A stretch of 64,000 nucleotides of DNA, taken from positions 1 through 64,000 of the forward strand of contig DAOVRZ010000007.1 in the NCBI GenBank assembly GCA_030627905.1, in the 5' to 3' direction. This DNA comes from JAGMES01 sp023128035. GTDB taxonomy: Bacteria; Bacillota; Halanaerobiia; DY22613. Both the position numbers and the translations under genes were made by a program. Below the pieces are notes generated by a model. The model ran no database searches and was not told the DNA's origin. It saw nothing but the letters and a program-made list of their open reading frames with translations. Positions 44,403 through 52,830 of this stretch are shown here, piece by piece. Each line of letters begins with the position of its first letter. Within the stretch, counting starts at the first letter, position 1.

Positions 44403-45080
44403 ATGAGGAATGATTTATTAAATGATGCAAGAGATGCTCTTGATGAATCAATTGAAGTTTTGTCACTTTCTATAGAAGAATCGGTTGGTACAGGGATTGA
44501 ACTTACGGAAGAAAAACAGTGTATAACTATCCCAGTTCCTGGGGGATGGCAGATTATTTTGCTTAGTACTTTAAAACCAAATGAGAAGGTGGAAGTTACT
44601 GCCCATGAATTAGGTCATTTGCTATTAAAGGGAGAAGGATTGTTTGCGGTAAGTTGTGGTGATAAGGATGAGCCTGAAACAATTTTAGTTTCTGAAATGA
44701 ATAATGTAATCTTTCATCATTTTGTTATCAATCGTTTGGTGGAAAATTATAAAATTAGCAGTAATATGCATTTAGATTCTCGAAAAAATATTTTGAAAAA
44801 TGGTCATGAATTGATCAAAGAATATCGTAATGAGACAATTATCCTTCATAGAATTGGATTACATCTTTTGGATTTGGCTATAACTACAACGGGAAAAGAT
44901 AAACGAATAGGAGAGTTAGTAAATTTATCTGAACGGGTAAAAGAAGCATTTGAGATAGGACAGGAATTACTAGTTTATCCAGATTTGAATCTTCCTCCTG
45001 GAGAACAGTGGCGAAGAATAAAAGAATTTTTAGAACGTTTAGGATATGATGCCAGCAAAGCACATCTATCTGGTTCATAA
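44403..45080 (+). CDS. Zinc metallopeptidase-like protein with HELGH motif
   Basis: 225 aa, ATG behind AGGAG, 10 bp after the membrane protein. VEVTAHELGHLLLKGEG near residue 62 is the HExxH zinc site, of the type in ImmA/IrrE and DUF955 peptidases. The N-terminal 55 residues and the helical remainder contain no HTH. A third zinc ligand could be the Glu of EGLF or a later Glu/His. Cytosolic. It may cleave a regulator, but no target is apparent. The pairing with a membrane protein is notable. Confidence 0.7.
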   Translation: MRNDLLNDARDALDESIEVLSLSIEESVGTGIELTEEKQCITIPVPGGWQIILLSTLKPNEKVEVTAHELGHLLLKGEGLFAVSCGDKDEPETILVSEMNNVIFHHFVINRLVENYKISSNMHLDSRKNILKNGHELIKEYRNETIILHRIGLHLLDLAITTTGKDKRIGELVNLSERVKEAFEIGQELLVYPDLNLPPGEQWRRIKEFLERLGYDASKAHLSGS

Positions 45081-45084
45081 TATT

Positions 45085-45122
45085 AAAATAACCTTTTCTG
45101 AATACAGGAAAGGTTATTTTTT
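45085..45122 (+). terminator. Terminator
   Basis: AAAATAACCTTTTCTG (45085-45100) with CAGGAAAGGTTATTTT (45105-45120), T run. Confidence 0.9.
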
Positions 45123-45202
45123 ATTTGCAAAAATTTTGGATATTCAAATATAAGATTTATTTTTACATATACTATTTTGTAGTATTGAAAGGAGGGGAAT
45201 GG

Positions 45203-45727
45203 ATGAAAGTAGAGGAATGGATGAAAGTAGAGGAACAAAAACGATCAGATGATGTGATGACAGAAGAATATGATTCGCGGTATGAACAATTAGATCAAAT
45301 TATTCGGGAATACAAAGATAAAGAAGGTACATTGATTACCATTTTACATCAAGCTCAAAAAATTTTTGGATATCTGCCCCGGGAAGTACAAATCTATATT
45401 GCTGAGCATTTGGGCATTCCCTTTCCAGAAGTTTATGGAGTAGTTAGCTTTTATTCACTATTTTCTATGGAACCTCGAGGGAAATATACGATTGAAGTTT
45501 GTATGGGTACTGCGTGTTATGTGAAAGGTATACAACAGATTTTAGATGTATTGAAAGAAGAACTAAATATTGATCCAGGTGAGACTACTGAGGATGGGAT
45601 GTTTACTATTGAAACTACCCGTTGTTTGGGAGCATGTAGTCTGGCACCTGTGATGGCTATTGGTAAAGATATGCATGGGCATTTGACTCCTGAAAAAGTT
45701 AGAGAAATTTTAAAAACTTATCAATGA
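45203..45727 (+). CDS. hydC: Electron-bifurcating [FeFe] hydrogenase, NuoE-like subunit HydC
   Basis: 174 aa from ATG 45203 (GGAGGGG). The first 18 bases are tandemly repeated, so a second identical start (45221) follows; either could be used. The thioredoxin-like [2Fe-2S] domain holds VCMGTACYVKG and TRCLGACSLAP with the four ligand cysteines. The N-terminal helical part has LITILHQAQKIFGYLP, typical of NuoE. HydC transfers electrons to or from HydB in the cytosolic HydABC complex, which couples NADH and ferredoxin to H2 formation. First gene of hydCBA. Confidence 0.93.
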   Translation: MKVEEWMKVEEQKRSDDVMTEEYDSRYEQLDQIIREYKDKEGTLITILHQAQKIFGYLPREVQIYIAEHLGIPFPEVYGVVSFYSLFSMEPRGKYTIEVCMGTACYVKGIQQILDVLKEELNIDPGETTEDGMFTIETTRCLGACSLAPVMAIGKDMHGHLTPEKVREILKTYQ

Positions 45728-45743
45728 GAAAGGAGGGATAAGG

Positions 45744-47579
45744 ATGGCACAACGTGGTCAGTTATTGATCTGTTCAGGGGCGGCCTGTCTATCAGCAGGG
45801 GCAGGAAAGATAAAGGAAGCTCTAGATCATGAGTTAGCTAAACATAATCTTACTTCAGAATATCGGATTATTGAGACAGGTTGTATAGGAAGTTGTGATT
45901 TTGGGCCAGTTATGGTGGTTTCACCAGAAGAAATTTTTTATCACCGTTTAAAACCTGATGATGTTAAAAAAATCGTAGAAGAACACTTGGTCAATAGAAA
46001 AGTCGTAGAAGAGTTGCTTTACCAGATACCAGAGACTGGGGAGAAAGCATATACGATTAATGAGATCAGTTTTTTTAAGAACCAAGTCAAGATAGCTTTG
46101 CGTAATTCTGGAGTGATTGATCCAATTAAGATTGAAGATTATCTCTCAAAAGGGGGATATCAGGCGCTTACAAAAGCATTGCATGAGATGATTCCAGAAG
46201 AGGTAATTGAAGAGATAAAAATTTCAGGTTTACGAGGAAGAGGTGGCGGTGGTTTTCCTACAGGTCTTAAGTGGGAGATGACTAGCAAGTCAGAATTAAA
46301 AGATAAAAGTAAGACGAAATATGTAATTTGCAATGCTGATGAAGGTGATCCAGGAGCATTTATGGATCGGAGTATTTTAGAAGGTGATCCTCATAGTATC
46401 ATTGAAGCGATGGCAATAGCTGGATATGTGATTGGTTCTAGACAGGGGTATGTATATGTTAGGGCTGAATATCCGCTGGCAGTGGAACGATTGGAAGCAG
46501 CGATTGATGTGGCACGAAAATATGGGGCTTTAGGGAAAAATATTTTAGATTCAAATTTTGAATTTGATTTAGAGATTCGAGTAGGTGCAGGTGCTTTTGT
46601 TTGTGGTGAAGAAACTGCTTTAATTCATTCGGTTCAAGGCCAACGTGGTGAGCCACGACCTAAGCCTCCTTTTCCAGCTACCAAAGGTCTCTGGAATAAG
46701 CCTACTTTGATTAATAATGTAGAAACCTTAGCAAACATTGCTCCTATTCTTTTAAAAGGTGGAGAATGGTATGCAGAATATGGAACAGAAGATAGCAAAG
46801 GAACAAAGGTTTTCGCCCTTGCTGGAAATATTAAAAATACTGGTTTGATTGAAGTTCCAATGGGAACAACTTTAGGAGAGATTATCTACGAATTAGGGGG
46901 CGGAATCCCTGATGGTAAAGAGTTTAAGGCAGCTCAGATTGGAGGCCCTTCTGGAGGAGTTTTAACAAAAGATCATTTGGAACTACCTATGGAATATGAA
47001 TCCCTCCTTGATACAGGAGCTATGATCGGCTCTGGTGGATTGGTCATTATGGATGAAGATACATGTATGGTTGATATAGCTAAATTTTATTTAGATTTTA
47101 CTCAAGATGAATCTTGTGGTAAATGTACCCCTTGCCGGGTTGGTACAAAACGGATGTTGGAGATTTTAAAAAGAATTGTCTCTGGAAATGGTAAAGAAGA
47201 AGATTTGGCTGACTTAGAAGATTTGGCGACATTGATTAAAGATACATCTATCTGTGGATTGGGCCAGACTGCACCAAATCCCGTATTGAGTACTATGCGA
47301 TATTTTAAAGATGAATATCTTGCTCATGTTTTGGACAAAAATTGTCCTGCTGGAGTCTGCAAAGATCTTCGACATTATTATATCGATCCAGAAAAATGTA
47401 TTGGGTGTGGTATATGTGCTAAAGCTTGTCCTCTAGGGGTAATTACAGGAGAAGCTAGACAACCCTATCAGATTGATCCCGAAACTTGTGAAAAATGTGG
47501 TATCTGTTATCAAAAATGTCCAGTAGATGCAATATTAAGAGGACACCCCAATAGGACTCTCGTGAAGGGAGGGGTTTGA
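45744..47579 (+). CDS. hydB: Electron-bifurcating hydrogenase, NuoF-like subunit HydB
   Basis: 611 aa, ATG behind AAAGGAGGG. In order: an N-terminal [2Fe-2S] thioredoxin-like domain (~1-90), the NADH/FMN core with GLRGRGGGGFPTGLKWE near 163 and NADEGDPGAFMDRSILEGDP, an SLBB segment, and a [4Fe-4S] site ESCGKCTPCRVGTKRM near 456. A C-terminal 2x[4Fe-4S] ferredoxin (CIGCGICAKACP; CEKCGICYQKCP) ends it. HydB is the NADH-binding and bifurcating subunit. The extra ferredoxin tail distinguishes it from complex I NuoF. Its stop overlaps hydA. Confidence 0.95.
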   Translation: MAQRGQLLICSGAACLSAGAGKIKEALDHELAKHNLTSEYRIIETGCIGSCDFGPVMVVSPEEIFYHRLKPDDVKKIVEEHLVNRKVVEELLYQIPETGEKAYTINEISFFKNQVKIALRNSGVIDPIKIEDYLSKGGYQALTKALHEMIPEEVIEEIKISGLRGRGGGGFPTGLKWEMTSKSELKDKSKTKYVICNADEGDPGAFMDRSILEGDPHSIIEAMAIAGYVIGSRQGYVYVRAEYPLAVERLEAAIDVARKYGALGKNILDSNFEFDLEIRVGAGAFVCGEETALIHSVQGQRGEPRPKPPFPATKGLWNKPTLINNVETLANIAPILLKGGEWYAEYGTEDSKGTKVFALAGNIKNTGLIEVPMGTTLGEIIYELGGGIPDGKEFKAAQIGGPSGGVLTKDHLELPMEYESLLDTGAMIGSGGLVIMDEDTCMVDIAKFYLDFTQDESCGKCTPCRVGTKRMLEILKRIVSGNGKEEDLADLEDLATLIKDTSICGLGQTAPNPVLSTMRYFKDEYLAHVLDKNCPAGVCKDLRHYYIDPEKCIGCGICAKACPLGVITGEARQPYQIDPETCEKCGICYQKCPVDAILRGHPNRTLVKGGV

Positions 47580-49351
47580 TGGAAAAGATGATTTCTTTAG
47601 AGATTGATGGTCAAAAGGTAACGGTTAAAGAAGGTACTACGATATTGAACGCCGCTCGTAAGATCGGAGTTGACATTCCTACACTCTGCTATTTAAAGGA
47701 TCTTAATGTAGAAGGAGCTTGTCGGGTTTGTCTTGTAGAAGTTGAAGGAGATCCAAGATTAGCTGCTTCTTGTGTTTATAAAGTTCGCGAAGGGATGAAG
47801 GTTAAGACAACTACGCCTAGAGTTATTAAAGCAAGAAAGCAGATGATCGAGCTCCTTTTATCAGATCATCCTTTTGAGTGTCTTACCTGTATTGCTAATC
47901 AAAATTGTGAATTACAGACCTTAGCAAAGAGGTATGACATACGTGGGTTGAAATTTCGTGGAGAAAGACGAACAATACCTATAGATGATCTCTCTCCATC
48001 CATTGTTCGAGATCCAAGTAAATGCATTCTTTGTAGGCGATGTATCACAGTTTGTAAGAAAGTGATAACAGCAGGGATTTATGATATAAATGAGAGAGGA
48101 TTTAAATCTTTCGCTGGCCCTGCAATGAATGATAGCCAGATTGATACACCATGTACATATTGTGGTCAGTGTATTTTGGTATGTCCAACTGGTGCGTTGA
48201 GTGAACAGAGAAAAGATACTGAACTTGTCTGGGAAGCATTGGCTGATTCTGAGAAACATGTGGTGATTCAGACTGCACCTTCGATTAGAGCAACGATTGG
48301 TGAAATGTTTGGTATGCCAATTGGTTCCTTAGTGACGGGAAAAGTTGTGGCGGCTCTAAAACGTATGGGTTTTGATAAAGTTTTCGATGATTGTTTTGGT
48401 GCTGATGTGGTTGTTATGGAAGAGGGAGCAGAATTTATGCATCGTTTAAAAGAAGGACAACGTTTACCTCAATTTACTTCTTGTTGTCCTGGATGGGTAA
48501 AATTTGCAGAAAACTATTACCATGAGATTTTACCACATTTATCTACAGTACGTTCTCCTCAGCAGGTCTTTGGAGCTTTGTCTAAAACTTATTATGCAGA
48601 GAAGGCGGGAATTGATCCCAAGAAAATCTTCTGTGTTTCAGTTATGCCTTGCGTTGCTAAAAAGTTTGAAGCACGTCGCCCAGAGATGGAAGTGGGTGGA
48701 GTCCAGGCTGTAGATGCAGTGCTCACAACTCGGGAGTTGGGACAGATTATTAAACAAGCGGGTTTAGATTTATCTAAATTACCTGATGAAAAGTATGATG
48801 AACCAATGGGATATGCCAGTGGTGCGGGGGTTATCTTTGGCGCTGGTGGTGGTGTAATGGAAGCGACATTGAGAACAGTTTATGAGAAATTAACTGGAGA
48901 AAAGATGAAAGCTATTCAATATGAAGCAATTCGTTCTGATAGCTATCGTGAACTTGAAGTGGAGATTAATGGAGAAGTGTTTCGGTTTGCAGTTGTGCGT
49001 GGTTTAGGAAATGCGCGACATCTACTTGATCGAGTATTAAAAGGTGAGGTTAAATATCATCTGGTTGAAATAATGGCTTGCCCTGGAGGGTGTGTTAGTG
49101 GTGGAGGTCAGCCGATTTATAGTCACAAAGATCAATGGTATTTGCAGGTAGATGCAGGAAATCATCGAGGGAATGCTTTGTTTAGGGAAGATGAATCGAA
49201 AGAAATTCGTACAGCTCATGAAAATCCTTGGATTCAGAAATTGTATAAAGATTATCTAGGTGAACCAATGGGTGAACGTTCATTAGAGTTATTCCATACG
49301 ACATATACTAAACGGCCGATGTATGGCAAGGAAAAGCATGAATTAACCTAA
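47579..49351 (+). CDS. hydA: [FeFe] hydrogenase catalytic subunit HydA
   Basis: 590 aa; ATG 47579 is in the hydB stop region, site GGGAGGGG. Domains: [2Fe-2S] plant-type ferredoxin (C37...C48, C51, C65), a His-Cys [4Fe-4S] site (HPFECLTC...NC, ~97-110), two [4Fe-4S] (CILCRRC, CTYCGQC, ~149-202), then the H-cluster domain. The three signatures are intact: TSCCPGW at 300-306, MPCVAKKFE at 356-364 and EIMACPGGC at 498-505. A small-subunit-like C-terminus ends at KRPMYGKE. It reduces protons in the cytosol. All ligands present, so functional. Confidence 0.96.
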   Translation: MEKMISLEIDGQKVTVKEGTTILNAARKIGVDIPTLCYLKDLNVEGACRVCLVEVEGDPRLAASCVYKVREGMKVKTTTPRVIKARKQMIELLLSDHPFECLTCIANQNCELQTLAKRYDIRGLKFRGERRTIPIDDLSPSIVRDPSKCILCRRCITVCKKVITAGIYDINERGFKSFAGPAMNDSQIDTPCTYCGQCILVCPTGALSEQRKDTELVWEALADSEKHVVIQTAPSIRATIGEMFGMPIGSLVTGKVVAALKRMGFDKVFDDCFGADVVVMEEGAEFMHRLKEGQRLPQFTSCCPGWVKFAENYYHEILPHLSTVRSPQQVFGALSKTYYAEKAGIDPKKIFCVSVMPCVAKKFEARRPEMEVGGVQAVDAVLTTRELGQIIKQAGLDLSKLPDEKYDEPMGYASGAGVIFGAGGGVMEATLRTVYEKLTGEKMKAIQYEAIRSDSYRELEVEINGEVFRFAVVRGLGNARHLLDRVLKGEVKYHLVEIMACPGGCVSGGGQPIYSHKDQWYLQVDAGNHRGNALFREDESKEIRTAHENPWIQKLYKDYLGEPMGERSLELFHTTYTKRPMYGKEKHELT

Positions 49352-49366
49352 TAGAGTAATTATTAT

Positions 49367-49401
49367 AAGCCCCACAAAGTTTTTAAAACTGGTGGGGTTA
49401 A
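49367..49401 (+). terminator. Probable terminator of hydCBA
   Basis: GCCCCAC (49369-49375) with GTGGGGT (49392-49398), long loop; no strong T run. Confidence 0.45.
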
Positions 49402-49525
49402 ATTGTTTTTAAAAAAAATAAATTATCATTCTAATATAGAGGAAAAACGAGAAGAATGTCGAATAATAATTTATAGTTAAAACATAGAAATTGGTAAGGA
49501 GAGAAAACTTTTTGGGGGGATGACT

Positions 49526-50281
49526 ATGATTGAAACAATTAATTCTAGAGAATTGAGTTTGGGCAAATTTTTATCAACAAGTTGGCAAGTTTATAAAAAG
49601 AATTTAAAGTCAATTTTATTTATTATTGTTTTGCTTTATACTCCGTATTATCTAATAGTTGGATCTTCAGTTATAAGATATAATTTTCATTCTTTCGGCA
49701 ATTATACTCACTTAAAAAACCTGATAATGATAGATCAGATAGGTAGTACGTTGTCAGAACTGATCTTTGGTACTGCAGCAACGCTGGCGATTATCGTTCT
49801 TACTGCTAGTTCTATCAATGGAAAAAATTTAAACTATGTTGAAGCGATAAAAGGAGGATTTTCAAAGTGGTTTAAAGGGGTAGGAACTTCAATTATACAG
49901 ACTATATTAACATTTCTATGGAGCCTATTGTTGATAATTCCTGGCATTTACTGGAGTGTAAATTATACTTTTTCTATACAAGCTGCTGTTTTAAAAGAAG
50001 GGTCTTGTTATTCGGCTTTAAAAGATAGTCATCAAGCTGTGCAAGGTAAATGGTGGAAAGTGTTTGGTTTTACACTTGTGCTTAATATTTTGATTGGAAT
50101 TATTGTACAGCTTGTAGTATGGCCTTTTGAAAATATTGAACTTGGTCTTGGATTTTTTGTTTTATTTAGTTTAATTAAGGTCATAAATTCCTTTATTATA
50201 GTAGCAACGACAGTTTTATTTTTAAATTTAGATTATTTAAAACATGGTGTGGTAATAGAGGAAATTGAAGAAATAATTTAA
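49526..50281 (+). CDS. Multi-pass membrane protein, paralogue of the 43.7-kb gene
   Basis: 251 aa; ATG 49526 is six bases after GGGGGG. It opens NSRELSLGKFLSTSWQVYKK, like its paralogue, and has five or six helices with QAVQGKWWKVFGFTLVLNIL near residue 175-190. The last helix and end (VLFLNLDYL) also match. A duplicated gene, with the two copies on either side of the hydrogenase operon. No peptidase gene accompanies this one. Function unknown. Confidence 0.7.
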   Translation: MIETINSRELSLGKFLSTSWQVYKKNLKSILFIIVLLYTPYYLIVGSSVIRYNFHSFGNYTHLKNLIMIDQIGSTLSELIFGTAATLAIIVLTASSINGKNLNYVEAIKGGFSKWFKGVGTSIIQTILTFLWSLLLIIPGIYWSVNYTFSIQAAVLKEGSCYSALKDSHQAVQGKWWKVFGFTLVLNILIGIIVQLVVWPFENIELGLGFFVLFSLIKVINSFIIVATTVLFLNLDYLKHGVVIEEIEEII

Positions 50282-50390
50282 CGGCATTTCAGAAGGGGAA
50301 GTCCTCTCCTCTGGAGGTGGGTAGAAGTCTTACAATAATTTTAAAACTTCAGTGGAAGTTCAAATCTTCTTCTGAAGTCGTTAAACTTAA
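50281..50390 (+). repeat. Degenerate IS200/IS605-type right-end remnant
   Basis: A tract around 50297-50330 (ggggaagtcctctcctctgg, then aggtgggtag) and a hairpin ACTTCAGTGGAAG / CTTCTTCTGAAGT (50346-50378) recall IS200/IS605 right ends and the hairpin of the 57.1- and 61.7-kb repeats. No tnpA or tnpB is near. Confidence 0.4.
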
Positions 50391-50444
50391 GAAATAATAA
50401 CTTGTTATAATTTCGACTTTAATGAAGCATCAGATTTATAATAA

Positions 50445-50477
50445 AAATCTCCCAAAATAAATTTGGGGGATTTTTTT
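50445..50477 (+). terminator. Terminator
   Basis: AATCTCCCAAA pairs with TTTGGGGGATT (one G-T), T7 follows. Confidence 0.85.
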
Positions 50478-50478
50478 G

Positions 50479-50507
50479 TTGACAAGAAGAAGAGAATTGC
50501 GTATAAT
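50479..50507 (+). promoter_or_regulatory. Consensus sigma-A promoter of the polyferredoxin gene
   Basis: Exact TTGACA (50479-50484), 17-bp spacer and exact TATAAT (50502-50507). The best promoter in the window. Confidence 0.85.
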
Positions 50508-50513
50508 AGAAAA

Positions 50514-50530
50514 GTACCCCCCGGTGGTAT
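50514..50530 (+). promoter_or_regulatory. CsoR/CstR-like operator
   Basis: TACCCCCCGGTGGTA (50515-50529), an imperfect GC-rich palindrome in AT-rich surroundings, starts 7 bp after the -10. CsoR/CstR-family repressors bind sites of the TACCC...GGGTA type. Placement over the start site suits repression. Confidence 0.5.
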
Positions 50531-50584
50531 GGGGATGAATCAAATTGCATGCAAACACTAAACTATACTAAGGAGGATTTTAAC

Positions 50585-51358
50585 ATGGCATCATTTAATA
50601 TTAAAACAAATCGTACTTTTTCACTAATAAGAAAATATGGGTGGATTTTTACATTAACAGTAGCTGTCGGAGGTTTATGGTATCCTAAGTTAGGACTTTT
50701 AGTTATTCCAGTAATGATTGCACTTACAACAACTGCATTTTTTAAAGGTAGATATTGGTGTGGAAATTTTTGTCCTCATGGAAGTTTGTTTGATTCTTTA
50801 ATCATGCCAATAAGTAGAAATACAAAAATTCCTGGATTTTTCAAATCAAAAATTCTTGGTGGGTTATTTTTCCTAGCGTTTTCGTATAAGTTAGTTAGTA
50901 AATTCATAAAAGTATCTGCACTTTGGGGCGAGACTCCTTTTTGCGATAAACTCGGATTAATATTTGTGAGTAGTTATCTGATGGTTACAGTTTTGGGTGG
51001 TATTTTAAGTATAGTTTATGCTCCAAGAACATGGTGTAATTTTTGTCCAATGGGTATTTTACAAAGATTATCTTATAAGTTAGGTAAATTATTGGGTATT
51101 ACTAAAAAGACTGATGAAAAAATAACTGTAACTCATAGAGATATGTGTCATAGTTGTGGTAAATGTGCTAGAGTTTGTCCAATGCAATTGGATCCTTACC
51201 TTGAGTTTTCTGATAAAAATCAGGTTGATAATGAAGTATGTATCCGCTGCTCTACTTGTGTTGAAAACTGTCCAGCAGGTATTCTTACTCTTAACAATGA
51301 AGAAACTGCAATTAAGATAGCTGAAAATACAGATCTTACAGGTTATGAAAATAGGTAA
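50585..51358 (+). CDS. NapH-like membrane polyferredoxin
   Basis: 257 aa; ATG 50585 follows AAGGAGG at 50571. Four or so helices (residues ~18-50, ~95-115, ~125-150) alternate with cysteine motifs WCGNFCPHGSLFD and WCNFCPMGIL, as in NapH/CcoG proteins. The C-terminal cytoplasmic part has two [4Fe-4S] sites, CHSCGKCARVCP and CIRCSTCVENCP. Such proteins pass electrons across or along the membrane. The next gene was a flavin reductase, now decayed, its likely electron partner. Its strong promoter with a CsoR/CstR-like site suggests metal- or persulfide-induced expression. Confidence 0.85.
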   Translation: MASFNIKTNRTFSLIRKYGWIFTLTVAVGGLWYPKLGLLVIPVMIALTTTAFFKGRYWCGNFCPHGSLFDSLIMPISRNTKIPGFFKSKILGGLFFLAFSYKLVSKFIKVSALWGETPFCDKLGLIFVSSYLMVTVLGGILSIVYAPRTWCNFCPMGILQRLSYKLGKLLGITKKTDEKITVTHRDMCHSCGKCARVCPMQLDPYLEFSDKNQVDNEVCIRCSTCVENCPAGILTLNNEETAIKIAENTDLTGYENR

Positions 51359-51631
51359 AAAATTAATGCAAGAATAGATAAGATAAGAAAGCTTATGGAT
51401 GATACTATCGAGTACACATTTAAGTTTGAAAAACCTAAATAGGTTGACTATAAAGCTGGGCAATTTATTCTTGTAAAAATTCAAAATGATTCTGAGATGT
51501 ATAGGGCATATTCTATCTCATCCTTGTTAAAGAGTTCAAGCTTATTTATGGAGCGAATTATGAAAATGAATTTCTATATTAATGAAGAATTTAAGCAGTT
51601 AGAAGAAAATATTTCTTATGAAAGCGCGTAA
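51343..51631 (+). pseudogene. Relic of a ferredoxin/flavodoxin-NADP reductase-like gene
   Basis: Overlapping the polyferredoxin stop, a frame reads INARIDKIRKLMDDTIEYTF KFEKPK, then TAG, then VDYKAGQFILVKIQNDSEMY RAYSISS. This is the FAD-binding start of the ferredoxin reductase fold (RxYS motif). After ~51525 it fuses to a short unrelated end (FMERIMKMNFYINEEFKQL). The NAD-binding half is absent. It carries an in-frame stop, a frame break near its start and a large deletion, so it is dead. It was probably the redox partner of the preceding protein. Confidence 0.72.
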
Positions 51632-51637
51632 AATATT

Positions 51638-51665
51638 GGAGAGCCAAATTGGTTCTCCTTTTTTT
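51638..51665 (+). terminator. Terminator of the polyferredoxin unit
   Basis: GGAGAGCCAA (51638-51647) with TTGGTTCTCC (51649-51658), T7. Confidence 0.85.
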
Positions 51666-51705
51666 ATTATCAGTTCCACAAGAAATAATTACCGTCAAAA
51701 TTTTA

Positions 51706-51734
51706 TCGAAACTTAATAAGTAAAGTGTTATAAT
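51706..51734 (+). promoter_or_regulatory. Probable promoter of xdhBCA
   Basis: TATAAT at 51729-51734; the -35 (TCGAAA, 51706-51711) is weak, which would fit activator control. A 190-bp leader follows; I see no known purine riboswitch core in it. Confidence 0.4.
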
Positions 51735-51933
51735 ACTTATACAACAGAGAACTCATGAATAAGTTATCTGAATTTTTGGTTAATTATTTGTAAAAGCGTC
51801 CAAAGGTAATTTGTTCGATAATACGGAATACATATTATATTATTGAAAAACAAATTCTAAATAACAGTAATCTTAATAGATCACTTTAGTTGAATGGATA
51901 GGATTATTAACTTTTATTGGGAGGTGTATGAAT

Positions 51934-52800
51934 TTGAAACTGAATAGTTTTGACTATGTAGTTACAAGTTCTGTTATGGAAGCATGTCAGTTTCTCGCTG
52001 AGCATGGTAAAGAAGCTAAAATTTTGTGTGGCGGTACTGATGTAGTCATTCGGATCCGTGAAGGTCATTGGAAGCCTAAGTATCTGGTAGATATTAAACG
52101 TATTCCAGGATTAAATGAAGTTTCTTATGATGAAAAGAATGGTCTTACTATCGGTGCTGCAGTAACTTTAAATCAATTAGGTAGATATGATTTTATTAGA
52201 GAAAAATATCCTGTTTTAATTGAAGGTGCTCATGTGGTAGGTTCTTTGCAAGTAAGAAACCGGGCTACTATGGTTGGTAATATTTGTAATGCTTCTCCTT
52301 TGGCTGATACTGCACCATCTTTGTTAGTTTATGATGCAGAAGTAACTATTGCTAGTGTTGAAGGTGAGCGGGTTGTGTCGATTCACGATTTCTTTACTGG
52401 CCCTGGTAAAACAGTGGTTCAGGAAGGAGAGATGGTAACAAAAGTAACTCTTCCACCAATCGAAAACGCGGAAGGTGATTATTATAAACATTCTCGTCGT
52501 AAAGCTGTTGATCTGGCCTGTATTGGTGTAGCTGTTTTGGTTGTTGGAAAAGATGGTAATAAAATCAAAGAAGCGAGGATTGCATTAGGTGCAGTGGCTC
52601 CAACTCCAGTTAGAGCTAGAACTGCTGAAGCACTATTAAAAGACGCTACTGTGACTCCTGAACTTTTAGAACAAGTTAAAGAAGCTGTAGCTAAAGATAT
52701 TTCTCCAATCTCTGATATTCGTGCTTCCAAAGAGCATCGGATTGAAATCGCACAGGTTTTGGCCAAGCGTGGGATTCAAGAAGCATTAGGTTTGGTATAG
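51934..52800 (+). CDS. xdhB: Xanthine dehydrogenase-family FAD subunit
   Basis: 288 aa. TTG 51934 lies 9 bases after GGGAGG; ATG 51928 (only three bases away) is the alternative and adds two residues. FAD-binding blocks are present: AKILCGGTDVVIRIREG near residue 33 and HVVGSLQVRNRATMVGNICN ASPLADTAPSL near 105-130, both typical of molybdenum hydroxylase medium subunits. It passes electrons from the Fe-S subunit to an acceptor. First of three genes; together they match the XdhABC type of purine hydroxylase in anaerobic purine degraders. Confidence 0.93.
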   Translation: MKLNSFDYVVTSSVMEACQFLAEHGKEAKILCGGTDVVIRIREGHWKPKYLVDIKRIPGLNEVSYDEKNGLTIGAAVTLNQLGRYDFIREKYPVLIEGAHVVGSLQVRNRATMVGNICNASPLADTAPSLLVYDAEVTIASVEGERVVSIHDFFTGPGKTVVQEGEMVTKVTLPPIENAEGDYYKHSRRKAVDLACIGVAVLVVGKDGNKIKEARIALGAVAPTPVRARTAEALLKDATVTPELLEQVKEAVAKDISPISDIRASKEHRIEIAQVLAKRGIQEALGLV

Positions 52801-52830
52801 TTTTCTATGACAGAAAAGGGGGATAGTTCC

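Noticed and set aside
48504..48713. Second plus-strand reading frame inside hydA
   Set aside because: It is out of frame within a conserved catalytic domain and lacks a ribosome site.
51735..51933. Purine or xanthine riboswitch upstream of xdhB
   Set aside because: I could not find the conserved three-way-junction core or loop-loop bases of the purine class in the leader.
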